Notes under the pieces: generated by a model
Told to the model about the DNA's origin: nothing
Databases searched by the model: none
What the model saw: the letters and a program-made list of their open reading frames with translations, nothing else
Part shown: positions 9,026 to 16,928 of the stretch, in pieces
Position numbering within the stretch: the stretch's first letter is position 1
Layout: every line of letters begins with the position of its first letter
NCBI RefSeq assembly: GCF_001428075.1
Contig: NZ_LMSI01000023.1
Location: forward strand, 62,001-126,000
DNA from: Arthrobacter sp. Soil764
Lineage (GTDB): Bacteria > Actinomycetota > Actinomycetes > Actinomycetales > Micrococcaceae
Reading direction: 5' to 3'
Length of the DNA: 64,000 bases
Program-made: the position numbers and the translations under genes

Positions 9026-9798
9026 CGGAGTACGCCAACATCCTGGTGGAGCAGCAGGGCAGGGTAGGGCTGGTGACCCTCAACAGGCCCTCCGCGCTAA
9101 ACGCATTGAACAAGGCCACCATGGAGGAGTTTGTCGCAGCCGTTACCGCCATGGATTCCGATCCCGGAATCGGGGCCGTGGTGATTACCGGCTCCGGCAA
9201 GGCCTTTGCAGCGGGAGCCGACATCAAGGAGATGGCGGACCAGGGCTACATGGACATGTACACGGCGGACTGGTTCCGGGGCTGGGAGGACTTCACGCGG
9301 CTGCGGATTCCCACCATCGCGGCGGTGTCCGGGTTTGCCCTGGGCGGCGGCTGCGAACTGGCCATGATGTGCGACCTCATCATCGCCGGGGACAACGCCA
9401 AGTTCGGCCAGCCCGAGATCAACCTTGGCGTGCTTCCCGGCATGGGCGGCTCGCAGCGGCTCACCCGTGCAATAGGCAAGGCAAAAGCAATGGATCTGAT
9501 CCTGACCGGCAGGTTCATCGATGCGGAGGAAGCGGACCGGTGCGGCCTGGTGTCCCGGGTGGTGCCGGCGGAGGATGTGGTGAGTGAGGCCATTAAGGCC
9601 GCAGAAGTGATCGCGTCCAAGTCCAAACCGGTCACCATGGCCGCGAAAGAAGCGGTAAACGCCGCCTTCGAAACCGGGCTGGCCCAGGGGGTGCTGTTCG
9701 AACGGCGGCTCTTCCACTCCCTGTTCGCCACCGAGGACCAGAAGGAAGGCATGGCGGCGTTCACGGGGAAGCGCCAGCCTGAATTTCGGCACCGTTAA
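9022..9798 (+). CDS. Enoyl-CoA hydratase
   Basis: 258 residues, the standard crotonase size. It shows VTLNRPSALNALN, the oxyanion-hole segment AFAAGADIKEMA, ALGGGCELAMMCDLIIA and the catalytic-Glu segment GQPEINLGVLPGMGG. It hydrates 2-enoyl-CoA esters; in this operon the likely substrate is methacrylyl-CoA of valine breakdown, feeding the hydrolase and dehydrogenase encoded upstream. The ATG overlaps the mmsB stop (ATGA), so the three genes are translationally linked. Confidence 0.92.
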   Translation: MTEYANILVEQQGRVGLVTLNRPSALNALNKATMEEFVAAVTAMDSDPGIGAVVITGSGKAFAAGADIKEMADQGYMDMYTADWFRGWEDFTRLRIPTIAAVSGFALGGGCELAMMCDLIIAGDNAKFGQPEINLGVLPGMGGSQRLTRAIGKAKAMDLILTGRFIDAEEADRCGLVSRVVPAEDVVSEAIKAAEVIASKSKPVTMAAKEAVNAAFETGLAQGVLFERRLFHSLFATEDQKEGMAAFTGKRQPEFRHR

Positions 9799-9951
9799 GC
9801 CGGGTGCCGCTTCCGGGGAACTGGTCCGGCGGCCTGTCCGGTTGCTTGCAGGGCGGCGGATGAACCGGCACGGCACGCTGCGCGGCGACCCGTAAGGTAG
9901 GGAAGACGGGCCGCCGCGCGGCCAAGGCATGCAGGCGGATGGGATGGGCGT

Positions 9952-10620
9952 ATGTGGACAATCATGACCGGCGCAGCCAGCCCCACTGAGGGACTCACTG
10001 GAATCGTCGGCTTCGCGGCGAGGGCCATCGATACTCTGGGGGAGTGGGGCGTTGGCGGCTTCACGCTTGCCGAAACGGTGGTGCCTCCCATCCCCAGCGA
10101 GGTGATCCTCCCCTTGGCGGGCTACCTCGCCAAACAGGGCTCCCTGAACCTCCTCCTCGTCTTTGCCACCAGTACCCTTGGGGCGTACCTGGGTGCGCTG
10201 CTGCTCTATTGGCTCGGCGCCAAACTGGGGCTCGAACGGTCCATCCGGTGGTTGTCCAAACTGCCCTTGGTTGACCGAGAAGACTTCGAGCACGCGGCAG
10301 GCTGGTTCCGCCGCCACGGCAGGTCATCCATTTTCTTTGGCCGCCTGTTGCCCGGCGTCCGCAGCCTTATTTCGCTCCCGGCCGGGGCGGCAGGCATGCC
10401 CCTGGCCACCTTCAGCCTCTTCACGCTTGCCGGGAGCGGGCTGTGGAATGGCGCCCTCATCGGGCTCGGCTACCTCCTGGGCACCCAGTACCGGCTCATC
10501 GAGGAGTATTCCCGGTTCCTTAACTACGCCGTCTACGCCGCACTGGCCGTTGCCGTAGTGTTGCTCGTCATCCGCCGTACGAAGAGGGCCAGGGCTGGCC
10601 GCGCCGGCGCCAACCGCTGA
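9952..10620 (+). CDS. DedA/VTT-domain membrane protein
   Basis: 222 residues with the DedA/SNARE-associated (VTT) domain: a re-entrant segment ETVVPPIPSEVILPLAGYLA near residues 40-60, a second one with the family Arg/Gly/Pro pattern GRLLPGVRSLISLPAGAAG near 133-151, and membrane spans around them and at the C-terminus (AVYAALAVAVVLLVIRR). DedA proteins are inner-membrane proteins linked to lipid-carrier transport and membrane homeostasis. It is monocistronic, 153 nt after the valine operon. That gap shows no clear structure. Confidence 0.9.
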   Translation: MWTIMTGAASPTEGLTGIVGFAARAIDTLGEWGVGGFTLAETVVPPIPSEVILPLAGYLAKQGSLNLLLVFATSTLGAYLGALLLYWLGAKLGLERSIRWLSKLPLVDREDFEHAAGWFRRHGRSSIFFGRLLPGVRSLISLPAGAAGMPLATFSLFTLAGSGLWNGALIGLGYLLGTQYRLIEEYSRFLNYAVYAALAVAVVLLVIRRTKRARAGRAGANR

Positions 10621-10787
10621 GTCCCAGCCGCTGAGTCGCAGCCGCCCAAGCCCTGCCACAGCAGGCTTTCCGCGCTTAAAACCGGGCTGCCGGAACCTTG
10701 TCCCGCAGCGCGCCTCCCGATAGCATCGCACTGGTAAGCATACTTAGTGTTTTTGTTGGCGCCCAGGGAGCGCGGGACGGAGGCGGG

Positions 10788-11762
10788 ATGCGGGTCAAGA
10801 AGGCAGTCGTGGTCATCACAGGAGCCTCCAGCGGCATCGGACGTGCCACGGCGCTCGAATTTGCGGACAAAGGTGCCCGTCTGGTCCTTGCCGCGCGCAG
10901 CGCCGGTGCTCTGGAAAGCCTGGTGCACGAGGTGGGCAAGCGGGGTGGAAGGGCGGTGGCGGTTCCCACGGATGTGACGGACGCCGACAGCGTTGACGCA
11001 CTGGCGGCCCGTGCAGTGGAGGAGTTCGGGCGCCTGGACGTGTGGGTGAACAACGCCGCCGTCGGTGTCTTCGGCCGGATCACTGATGTTCCCCTGGCGG
11101 ATTTCCGGCGCGTCCTGGACGTGAACATCGGTGGATACGTCAATGGTGCACGGGCCGCCCTGCCGCGGTTCCGGGCCCAGCGCTCCGGAGTCCTGATCAA
11201 CGTCGGATCCATCGTGGGCGAGGTTTCCCAGCCCTATACCGCGGCTTACTCCATGTCCAAAGCTGCTGTCCGTGCCCTCAGCGTGAGCATCCGTTCAGAG
11301 CTGCAGTTGGACGGCAACCGCAAGGTGAAGGTCTGCACCGTATTGCCCGCGGCCATCGACACTCCCTTCTTCCAGCACGCCGCCAACTACACGGGACGGA
11401 AAGTGGTGGCCATGCCGCCCGTCTATGCGGCGGAGCGGGTGGCCCGAACCATCGTCAGCCTGGCAGCCAAACCGCGCCGCGAAGCCGTGGTGGGTCCGGC
11501 CGGCCGGCTGCTGGTCCTCCAGCACAAGCTCACGCCGGCCAAAGTGGAAGGGGCCATGGCCGTACAGGTGGAGAAAACCCACCTGTCCCGGAAGAAGCCG
11601 GCAACAGCCTCGACGGGAGTCCTCTATGAGCCGTCGGGCCATACCCGCAAGGCCGCGGTCAGCGGTGGCTGGCACGGCGGACGGCGGACGGGGCGGCGCA
11701 GGATGGTTGTTGCCACGGCGGCGGCCGGGGCCGCCGCCGTGCTGTGGAGGCGCAGCCGCTGA
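10788..11762 (+). CDS. Short-chain dehydrogenase with C-terminal membrane tail
   Basis: 324 residues from an ATG with GGAGG upstream; earlier in-frame codons lack a ribosome site. Classical SDR motifs: cofactor site TGASSGIGRA (11-20), NNAAVG (88-93), Ser near 141 and the YSMSK catalytic pair (Tyr154, Lys158). The part after about residue 250 is basic and low in complexity and ends with a hydrophobic stretch (VVATAAAGAAAVLW) and RRSR, so it may be anchored in the membrane by its tail. The substrate is unknown. SDRs with this N-terminus are often annotated as oxidoreductases of lipid or ketone substrates. Confidence 0.85.
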   Translation: MRVKKAVVVITGASSGIGRATALEFADKGARLVLAARSAGALESLVHEVGKRGGRAVAVPTDVTDADSVDALAARAVEEFGRLDVWVNNAAVGVFGRITDVPLADFRRVLDVNIGGYVNGARAALPRFRAQRSGVLINVGSIVGEVSQPYTAAYSMSKAAVRALSVSIRSELQLDGNRKVKVCTVLPAAIDTPFFQHAANYTGRKVVAMPPVYAAERVARTIVSLAAKPRREAVVGPAGRLLVLQHKLTPAKVEGAMAVQVEKTHLSRKKPATASTGVLYEPSGHTRKAAVSGGWHGGRRTGRRRMVVATAAAGAAAVLWRRSR

Positions 11763-11793
11763 CGCTGACGCCGCCGCCGCCGTCGCCGTCGCC

Positions 11794-12579
11794 CTAAAGG
11801 AACTTCGCCGCGAAACTGCGAAGCGCTGCCCGGACGAAGCCGGCCCCTTCCACCCCGCCGTAATTGGCGGCGAAGCGCGGGTCGTCCACGTACATGTCCG
11901 CCAGCCCCAACACATATGCCTTGGTGTCGCCGCCGTGGTCGGCTGCGGGAGTACCGGGAATGGACTTCAGCCACGCGACGTGCCGGGCTGCCAGCTCCCG
12001 CGCTTCCGGACCGTCCGCGGCCACTCCGGACTGGGCCGCAGCGGCCCAGTCCCGGCCAAGAGCCTCCACCCTGGACTTCCATTCCCGCTTTTCGTCCGCC
12101 GGCATGCCGCGCCACCAGGCGTCGGATGTCGCGTAGGCATCCTTGCCCCACCGTTGCTCCACCTCATCCTTGTACTGGGTGTGGTCGAAGCCCTCGAACA
12201 TGTCCTCTGCCATCAGTTGGCCTCCTGCCCTTACTGTTTCGATTGTTTGCCGCACCGACTGGATCTGCCGTGCCAGCCGCTGCTGCTCCTGGCCAAGCCA
12301 GTCGAGATGGCGGGTGAGCGCGGTGACCGGATCGGTGTGGCGGTGGAAGACTTCCGCGATGGCCGGCAGGCCCAGTCCCAGCTCCCGCAGCAAGAGAATG
12401 CGCTGCAGCTGAAGGAGGGCGGCGCCGTCGTAATAGCGGTAACCATTGCTGCCCACCCGGCTGGGCTTCAGCAGTCCAATGTCGTCATAGTGGCGCAGCG
12501 TGCGGCTGGTGGTGCCGGCAATCCTGGCGACGTCCTGGATGGACCAGTCCCGTCCGCCCGTTGCGGGGGTTTCTTCCAT
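11794..12579 (-). CDS. MerR-family regulator with TipAS-type effector domain
   Basis: 261 residues. Residues about 12-80 are the MerR winged helix-turn-helix (IQDVARIAGTTSRTLRHYDD, GYRYYDGAALLQLQRILLLR), followed by a long dimerisation helix (about 85-125, TRHLDWLGQEQQRLARQIQ) and a C-terminal TipAS-like helical domain (about 140-255). TipAS domains bind thiopeptide and other bulky drugs, and TipA-type regulators activate their own promoter. The gene has a MerR-type promoter directly against its start codon (12586-12616). No separate target gene is adjacent, so it may mainly control itself and distant genes. Confidence 0.92.
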   Translation of the reverse strand: MEETPATGGRDWSIQDVARIAGTTSRTLRHYDDIGLLKPSRVGSNGYRYYDGAALLQLQRILLLRELGLGLPAIAEVFHRHTDPVTALTRHLDWLGQEQQRLARQIQSVRQTIETVRAGGQLMAEDMFEGFDHTQYKDEVEQRWGKDAYATSDAWWRGMPADEKREWKSRVEALGRDWAAAAQSGVAADGPEARELAARHVAWLKSIPGTPAADHGGDTKAYVLGLADMYVDDPRFAANYGGVEGAGFVRAALRSFAAKFL

Positions 12580-12585
12580 GCTCCG

Positions 12586-12616
12586 AGCCTAGGGTTTGAC
12601 GCTGCGTCAAGGTCAA
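12586..12616 (-). promoter_or_regulatory. MerR-type promoter with palindrome in a 19-bp spacer
   Basis: On the minus strand TTGACC (12611-12616) and TAGGCT (12586-12591) stand exactly 19 bp apart, the over-long spacing typical of MerR-controlled promoters. The spacer holds the 15-bp dyad TTGACGCAGCGTCAA (12596-12610), symmetric apart from its central base. The -10 box ends 6 nt before the ATG at 12579, so the transcript would start at or next to the start codon. Confidence 0.85.
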
Positions 12617-12629
12617 GGGCGCCGGTCTG

Positions 12630-12965
12630 TCAGCGGACCTGGCGCCCCCGCGGAGAGCGGCGCCGTGCCTGGGCAACCAACCGGGTGAAAGCGAAAACGA
12701 AGACCGCCTCGAACACCAGCATGAGGCCGGTCAGCAGCCACTGTTGCCGGCTAATGAAGACGATGCATCCGGTCAGGGCCAAAATGGTTCCCAGCGCCAG
12801 CGCGTAAACGGCAAAACCGACGGCCACCTTGGCGCTGCGTACCCCGGTGCGGAAGCCAAAACCGTGCGGCTCCCCGCCGGGTTGGCCCGGCACGCGATCC
12901 GGCGCGGCGGGTCCGAGGGCGTCAAACTCGTCCCAGGGATCCCTGTCCTCTTCCTGTCCGGTCAT
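12630..12965 (-). CDS. Small two-span membrane protein
   Basis: 111 residues. The N-terminal 40 residues are polar and acidic with many Pro and Gly. Two hydrophobic segments follow (VGFAVYALALGTILALTGCI and WLLTGLMLVFEAVFVFAFT), then a very basic tail (RRRSPRGRQVR), which suggests that the C-terminus faces the cytoplasm. No family is recognised. It lies upstream of the MerR gene on the same strand. Confidence 0.65.
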   Translation of the reverse strand: MTGQEEDRDPWDEFDALGPAAPDRVPGQPGGEPHGFGFRTGVRSAKVAVGFAVYALALGTILALTGCIVFISRQQWLLTGLMLVFEAVFVFAFTRLVAQARRRSPRGRQVR

Positions 12966-13045
12966 GGATCAATTATCCCAAAAGGAGAACCGGGGTGCGG
13001 TGACCATAAAAAATCAGCGGCCCCGACAACGGCGGCGCACAAAAC

Positions 13046-13078
13046 AGCGGCCCGTCCACCTGGGGTGGAGGGGCCGCT
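13046..13078 (-). terminator. Terminator after the cold-shock gene
   Basis: Inverted repeat with 15-bp arms (AGCGGCCCGTCCACC and its partner, one mismatch) and a 3-nt loop. On the minus strand it is followed by a T-rich run (TGTTTTGTG). It lies 38 nt beyond the cold-shock stop codon. Confidence 0.8.
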
Positions 13079-13116
13079 GGATGGGGTCCCGGCAGTTGCC
13101 GGAGGCCGCCGAAGAC

Positions 13117-13320
13117 TTAGAGCGGGCGGATGTTCTCTGCCTGCGGACCCTTGGGGCCCTGGGTCACATCGAATTCGACCTTCTGGTTCTCGTCCAGGGA
13201 GCGGTATCCGCTGGAGGCGATTGCCGAGTAGTGGGCGAAAACGTCAGCGGACCCGTCATCGGGGGCAATGAAGCCAAAACCCTTTTCGGCGTTGAACCAT
13301 TTAACTGTGCCTGTTGCCAT
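13117..13320 (-). CDS. Cold-shock protein (CspA family)
   Basis: 67 residues, the standard length. It contains both RNA-binding motifs, RNP1 (KWFNAEKGFGFI) and RNP2 (VFAHYSAI), and the usual C-terminus (GPKGPQAENIRPL). It binds single-stranded RNA and DNA and acts as an RNA chaperone. AAGGAA precedes the ATG. The 131-bp gap to the upstream response-regulator gene may hold a long 5' leader as in other csp genes, but I see no defined structure there. Confidence 0.96.
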   Translation of the reverse strand: MATGTVKWFNAEKGFGFIAPDDGSADVFAHYSAIASSGYRSLDENQKVEFDVTQGPKGPQAENIRPL

Positions 13321-13451
13321 GGCTGCATTCCTTCATGTGACTCTGATTCTCTCTCCGGGGATCATCCCGGAGTGTGCGGAGAACGTCCCCCGCAGTCCCC
13401 AACGTACGGGGCGCGGGGCCATGGTGCAAGGGTATTGGCCATAAAGCCCTG

Positions 13452-14078
13452 TTACCGCATCCCCTCGCGGCGGATCGCGGTGGCAATCGCGGCCGCCCGG
13501 GTATCCACACCGAGCTTGGCGTAGATGTGCGCCAGATGGGTTTTGACGGTGGCCTCGGAGATAAAGAGCCGCCGCCCGAGTTCGCGGTTGCTCAGGCCCT
13601 CGGTGAGCAGACTGAGCAGTTCGGCCTCACGGGGGGTGAGCACCTCGTCCGGGTTGCGCAGCTGCTGGAACAACCGCGAGGCCACCGGCGGGCTCATCAC
13701 GCTCCTGCCCTGCACCGCGCCCCGGATGGCGGCAAAAATCTCCTCCGGGGCGGCATCCTTCAAGAGGTAGCCCATGGCCCCGGAGTCCACTGCCCGGACA
13801 ATATCGGCATCCGAGTCGTAGGTGGTGAAAACCAGGATCGCCTGCCGGCTGTCGAGATCCCGGATCCGCCTGATCGCTTCGATTCCATCCATGCCCGGGC
13901 CCATGGCAAGGTCCATCACCACCACCGCCGGGGAGTGCACGCGCACCAGCTCCAACGCCTCCCCGCCCGATGATGCCTCGGCAACGACTTCCATGTCAGG
14001 CTGGGTTCCCAGAAGCGCACGCAGGCCGCTCCGGACCACCAGGTGGTCGTCCACCAGCAGGACCGTGATTCTGCTCAT
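13452..14078 (-). CDS. NarL-family response regulator (SenR-like)
   Basis: 208 residues. The receiver domain has the acidic pair (residues 10-11, VDDH), phosphoacceptor Asp56 (VVVMDLAMGPGMDG), the switch Thr (VFTTYD) and Lys106 region (YLLKDA). The LuxR-type helix-turn-helix is at the C-terminus (LTPREAELLSLLTEGLSNRE, ISEATVKTHLAHIYAKLGV). Its ATG overlaps the stop of the kinase gene (ATGA). With the kinase and the divergent HbpS-like gene the set resembles the HbpS-SenS-SenR haem/redox system of Streptomyces reticuli (established there; inferred here). Confidence 0.93.
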   Translation of the reverse strand: MSRITVLLVDDHLVVRSGLRALLGTQPDMEVVAEASSGGEALELVRVHSPAVVVMDLAMGPGMDGIEAIRRIRDLDSRQAILVFTTYDSDADIVRAVDSGAMGYLLKDAAPEEIFAAIRGAVQGRSVMSPPVASRLFQQLRNPDEVLTPREAELLSLLTEGLSNRELGRRLFISEATVKTHLAHIYAKLGVDTRAAAIATAIRREGMR

Positions 14079-15319
14079 TTAGCAGCCTCCAACGGCAGTT
14101 GCGCGGCCACGATGGTCCCTTCGCCGGGAGTGCTTTGCACTGAGAAAAGGCCACCCAGCTGCTCCACCCGCTGCCGCATGGCCCGCAGGCCGTACCCTCC
14201 GGCGCTCGACGGCGGAGCTGCCGCCGCTGGGTCAAAACCTGCGCCGTCGTCATATATGTCCAAAGTGACGGAGTCGGGCAGGAAGCCCACCGTCAGGGCC
14301 GCAACTGTTGCCGAAGCGTGCAGCGCGATGTTGGAGGCCGCGCTCTGCACCACCCGCAGCAGCGCGTGCCGTACGTCCGGCGGGACCGGCCCCGGCGCGC
14401 CCGTCACCGTGAGGGTGGCTTCCGGCACGTACTGCCGGGCAGCAAGCAGCAGCGCCTCCGGCAACGGCGTTGATTCCAGCCCAGGGGAGGCAAGCTCGTG
14501 TACCAGGCTGCGGGTTTCCGCCAGGTTGGTGCGGAGCAGGCCGGCGGCCTGGTGAAGATCCTCCTGCGCTGCCGCGCCCGGCCACGCACGGCCCGCCGCT
14601 TCGAGCAGGAGCAGGCTGCTGGCCAGGCCCTGGGTGACGGTGTCGTGGATTTCACGGGACACCCTTTCCCGTTCGGCGATGGTGCCCGCACGGCGTTCAC
14701 TCGCCGCCAGCTGGACCTGGGCACGCGAAACCTCCGCGTTCAGGCGGCGCTGCTCCTCGGCGTCGTGCTGTATCCGGTCGTAGATAAGCGTCAGCATCAC
14801 TCCGACTGCCACAGGTCCCAGCAGCATGGCTACGTCTGTGCCGTTGCCCAACCGAAACAGTCCGGCCGCGGTTGCCAGGGTGATGGCACCCGCCAGGACG
14901 TAGGACGCGGCACCGCGCAGCACACTCCTGCACAGGAAGAAAAGGGCGAAGGAACACCACGCGAAGCTCGGAGCTGCCACTACCAGGACCGCCCAGACCG
15001 CCACCAGCGCAACCATCCACGGGGCAGGGTGCCGGTCCCGCAGCGGGAGCAGGGCCACGACGGCGTACAGCAGGCAGGCGGCGGCGGCGAGTCCCAGGAC
15101 CACAAGGTTGTCCGCCGGGGAGTGCCTCATGACGTACCGCACCACCGATGCCACCAGGAGCACTGCGAAGCCTAGATGGACTGCGGCCTCGATGCTGCCC
15201 AGGCGTTCCTTGGGGGTGGGCGGCGCCGGACGGGACCCGTTGCCGTCGGCTGCAACGGCGGCCGCGGGGCCCGTGGTTGGGATGGTGTCTCTGCCAGGCA
15301 TGCGGGGTCCGGATCTCAT
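14075..15319 (-). CDS. Sensor histidine kinase, HisKA_3 type (SenS-like)
   Basis: About 414 residues from the ATG at 15319; the frame stays open to 15835, but that part lies antisense to the HbpS-like gene. Five or six hydrophobic segments occupy residues about 47-182, a coiled-coil linker follows, and the phosphoacceptor is His225 in SREIHDTVTQGL. The C-terminal ATPase domain shows the N box (VQSAASNIALHA) and GxG-type boxes (IYDDGAGFDP, GGYGLRAMRQRV). It should autophosphorylate and pass phosphate to the regulator at 13452. The many membrane spans and short loops match SenS-type sensors that rely on a secreted partner. Confidence 0.88.
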   Translation of the reverse strand: MRSGPRMPGRDTIPTTGPAAAVAADGNGSRPAPPTPKERLGSIEAAVHLGFAVLLVASVVRYVMRHSPADNLVVLGLAAAACLLYAVVALLPLRDRHPAPWMVALVAVWAVLVVAAPSFAWCSFALFFLCRSVLRGAASYVLAGAITLATAAGLFRLGNGTDVAMLLGPVAVGVMLTLIYDRIQHDAEEQRRLNAEVSRAQVQLAASERRAGTIAERERVSREIHDTVTQGLASSLLLLEAAGRAWPGAAAQEDLHQAAGLLRTNLAETRSLVHELASPGLESTPLPEALLLAARQYVPEATLTVTGAPGPVPPDVRHALLRVVQSAASNIALHASATVAALTVGFLPDSVTLDIYDDGAGFDPAAAAPPSSAGGYGLRAMRQRVEQLGGLFSVQSTPGEGTIVAAQLPLEAAK

Positions 15320-15497
15320 GGTTGGATTCACTGCCTTCCATGCTAGGGCTCCAGGGCGGTCCGGTCCCTCAGCCTTTTGGCTGATACGGCTGGCCTTTCG
15401 GGCCAGCCAGGGACAGACGAACGCCCGATGCGGCGCCAACCGCGGCCCTGAAGGATGGAAACCGGCAACAAGGACCACCCAACCCAAGGAACGCATT

Positions 15498-16082
15498 ATG
15501 AACAAGTCCCACAAAGTACTCGCCGCCGCAGCAGCCGGGGCAATCCTGGTGACGGCCGGAGCCACCGCAGCCGCCAACGCCGGTACTGGCCGTGTCAGCG
15601 GCCCTGAAACACCCGCCGTCGTACCTGCCGTTGATGTCCAGCCAGCGCCGGAGACGGTGGTGCAGCAGAACCGCATCTCTGCCACAGCCTCCGCCCAGGC
15701 TGTCTCAGCGGCGCTCGCCAAGTGCCAGGCGGACAAACTGCCGTTCGTCACCGTTGCACTCGTTGACCGCTTTGGCACCGTCCAGGCACTGCTGCGGGGA
15801 GACAACGCCGCTGCCCACACCATTGAGGCCGCCAAGCAAAAGGCCTACACCGCCGCGGCCTTCGGCACCCCCACCAGCGAGCTGGCCAAGCGCGTCAACG
15901 GCAACGGCCCCTCGATCGCGGACCTGCCGGGAACCCTCTTTTTGGCCGGCGGCGTCCCGCTGAAGGTCAACGGCGTTTCCGTGGCCGGCATCGGTGTGGG
16001 TGGAGCGCCCGACGGTGCCCTGGATGAAGCCTGCGCCACCGCCGGGGCGGACGCCATCGCCGCCGCCGGAACTGCAAAGTAG
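15498..16082 (+). CDS. Secreted HbpS/GlcG-like (haem-degrading family) protein
   Basis: 194 residues: signal peptide (KVLAAAAAGAILVTAGATAA) followed by the HbpS/GlcG/DUF336 domain (ISATASAQAVSAALAKCQAD, VTVALVDRFGTVQALLRGD, FLAGGVPLKVNGVSVAGIGV, DEACATAGADAIA). HbpS of Streptomyces is an extracellular haem-binding octamer that modulates the kinase SenS. Here the gene is divergent from such a kinase, with about 178 bp between the start codons. Start: ATG with AAGGA upstream. Haem binding is not shown by the sequence, since the family also contains GlcG-type proteins of unknown role. Confidence 0.85.
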   Translation: MNKSHKVLAAAAAGAILVTAGATAAANAGTGRVSGPETPAVVPAVDVQPAPETVVQQNRISATASAQAVSAALAKCQADKLPFVTVALVDRFGTVQALLRGDNAAAHTIEAAKQKAYTAAAFGTPTSELAKRVNGNGPSIADLPGTLFLAGGVPLKVNGVSVAGIGVGGAPDGALDEACATAGADAIAAAGTAK

Positions 16083-16091
16083 GCTGCGCCT

Positions 16092-16808
16092 ATGGGGCGG
16101 TACCGCACCGGGGCATTGCTCATTACCGGCATGGGCCTGGCCATGTTCCTGGCCGGCTGCCAGGCCAGCCCCGGTGAACCTCAAGAAGTAGACTCTCCGC
16201 CATCCGTTGACTCTGTCAGTCCCGGCGGCCCGGGCACCGCCGTGCCATCTCGTGACGGCACTTCCCCGACGTCGGCTCCCGCCACCTCCGCTGCTGCCCT
16301 TTCAACCGCTGAGCAGTCGCAGCTCGACCAGGAGTTGATTGCTGCCGCGAAAGCCAACAATGCGCCCTTGGTAGCCCAACTCATCAGCCGCGGAGGGGAC
16401 GTCAACGCCAAGGACTCCATCCAGGATTCGGCATTCCTGTATGCGGGTGCCGAGGGCTTCAATGAGGTGCTGCAGCTGACCCTGGCGGCCGGGGCGGACG
16501 TGGCCGCAACCAACCGCTACGGCGGCACTGCCCTGATCCCCGCCAGCGAGCACGGGCACGTGGAGACGGTCAGGATGCTCATTACGGCCGGCGTCCCCGT
16601 CAACCACGTGAACAACCTGGGCTGGACCGCCATGCAGGAGGCCGTGGTGCTCAACAACGGCGGCCCGCGTCAGCAGGAGGTGGTGCGGCTCCTCCTGGAA
16701 GCCGGGGCAGACCCTGCCATCCGCGATCCGGAAGGGCGGACGGCCCTGCAGAACGCGGAGCGGCTCGGTTTCAAGGAGCTCGCGGCGGCGATCCGCGGCG
16801 CTGCCTAA
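16092..16808 (+). CDS. Ankyrin-repeat lipoprotein
   Basis: 238 residues. An N-terminal signal peptide ends in a lipobox (FLAGC, Cys near 23), followed by a Ser/Pro/Thr-rich linker of about 50 residues and three to four ankyrin repeats (PLVAQLISRGGDVNAKD, EVLQLTLAAGADVAATNRYG, ETVRMLITAGVPVNHVNNLG, EVVRLLLEAGADPAIRDPEG). It should be a surface-anchored protein-binding scaffold. It begins 9 nt after the HbpS-like stop and is almost certainly cotranscribed, so it may hold the HbpS-like protein or the kinase in place (inference). Confidence 0.88.
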   Translation: MGRYRTGALLITGMGLAMFLAGCQASPGEPQEVDSPPSVDSVSPGGPGTAVPSRDGTSPTSAPATSAAALSTAEQSQLDQELIAAAKANNAPLVAQLISRGGDVNAKDSIQDSAFLYAGAEGFNEVLQLTLAAGADVAATNRYGGTALIPASEHGHVETVRMLITAGVPVNHVNNLGWTAMQEAVVLNNGGPRQQEVVRLLLEAGADPAIRDPEGRTALQNAERLGFKELAAAIRGAA

Positions 16809-16830
16809 CCTATCCGGGCCCCACTGGCCG

Positions 16831-16906
16831 TCGTGGGGCACTTTGGCACGGACACGCCGTCGTTATTGCCGGGAAGGGCCGCCGGCGGCGTCAAAGTGCC
16901 CCACGA
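16831..16906. repeat. Inverted repeat between convergent genes
   Basis: The perfect 15-bp arms TCGTGGGGCACTTTG (16831-16845) and its complement (16892-16906) are separated by 46 nt. Weaker pairing continues outward (GGCC/GGGCC flanks) and inward. It lies between the ends of the ankyrin gene and the thiolase gene. It lacks a T-run, so it may be an intergenic palindromic repeat that can also act as a terminator. Confidence 0.7.
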
Positions 16907-16928
16907 TGGCGGGCCCCACCGCAGGATG

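Noticed and set aside
11425..12807. 460-codon plus-strand frame across the SDR end and the MerR gene
   Set aside because: It conflicts with both the SDR frame and the clearly real MerR/TipAS gene, and its sequence is low in complexity.
15320..15835. N-terminal extension of the histidine kinase frame
   Set aside because: It is antisense to the HbpS-like gene and its codons mirror that gene; the kinase start was set at 15319.
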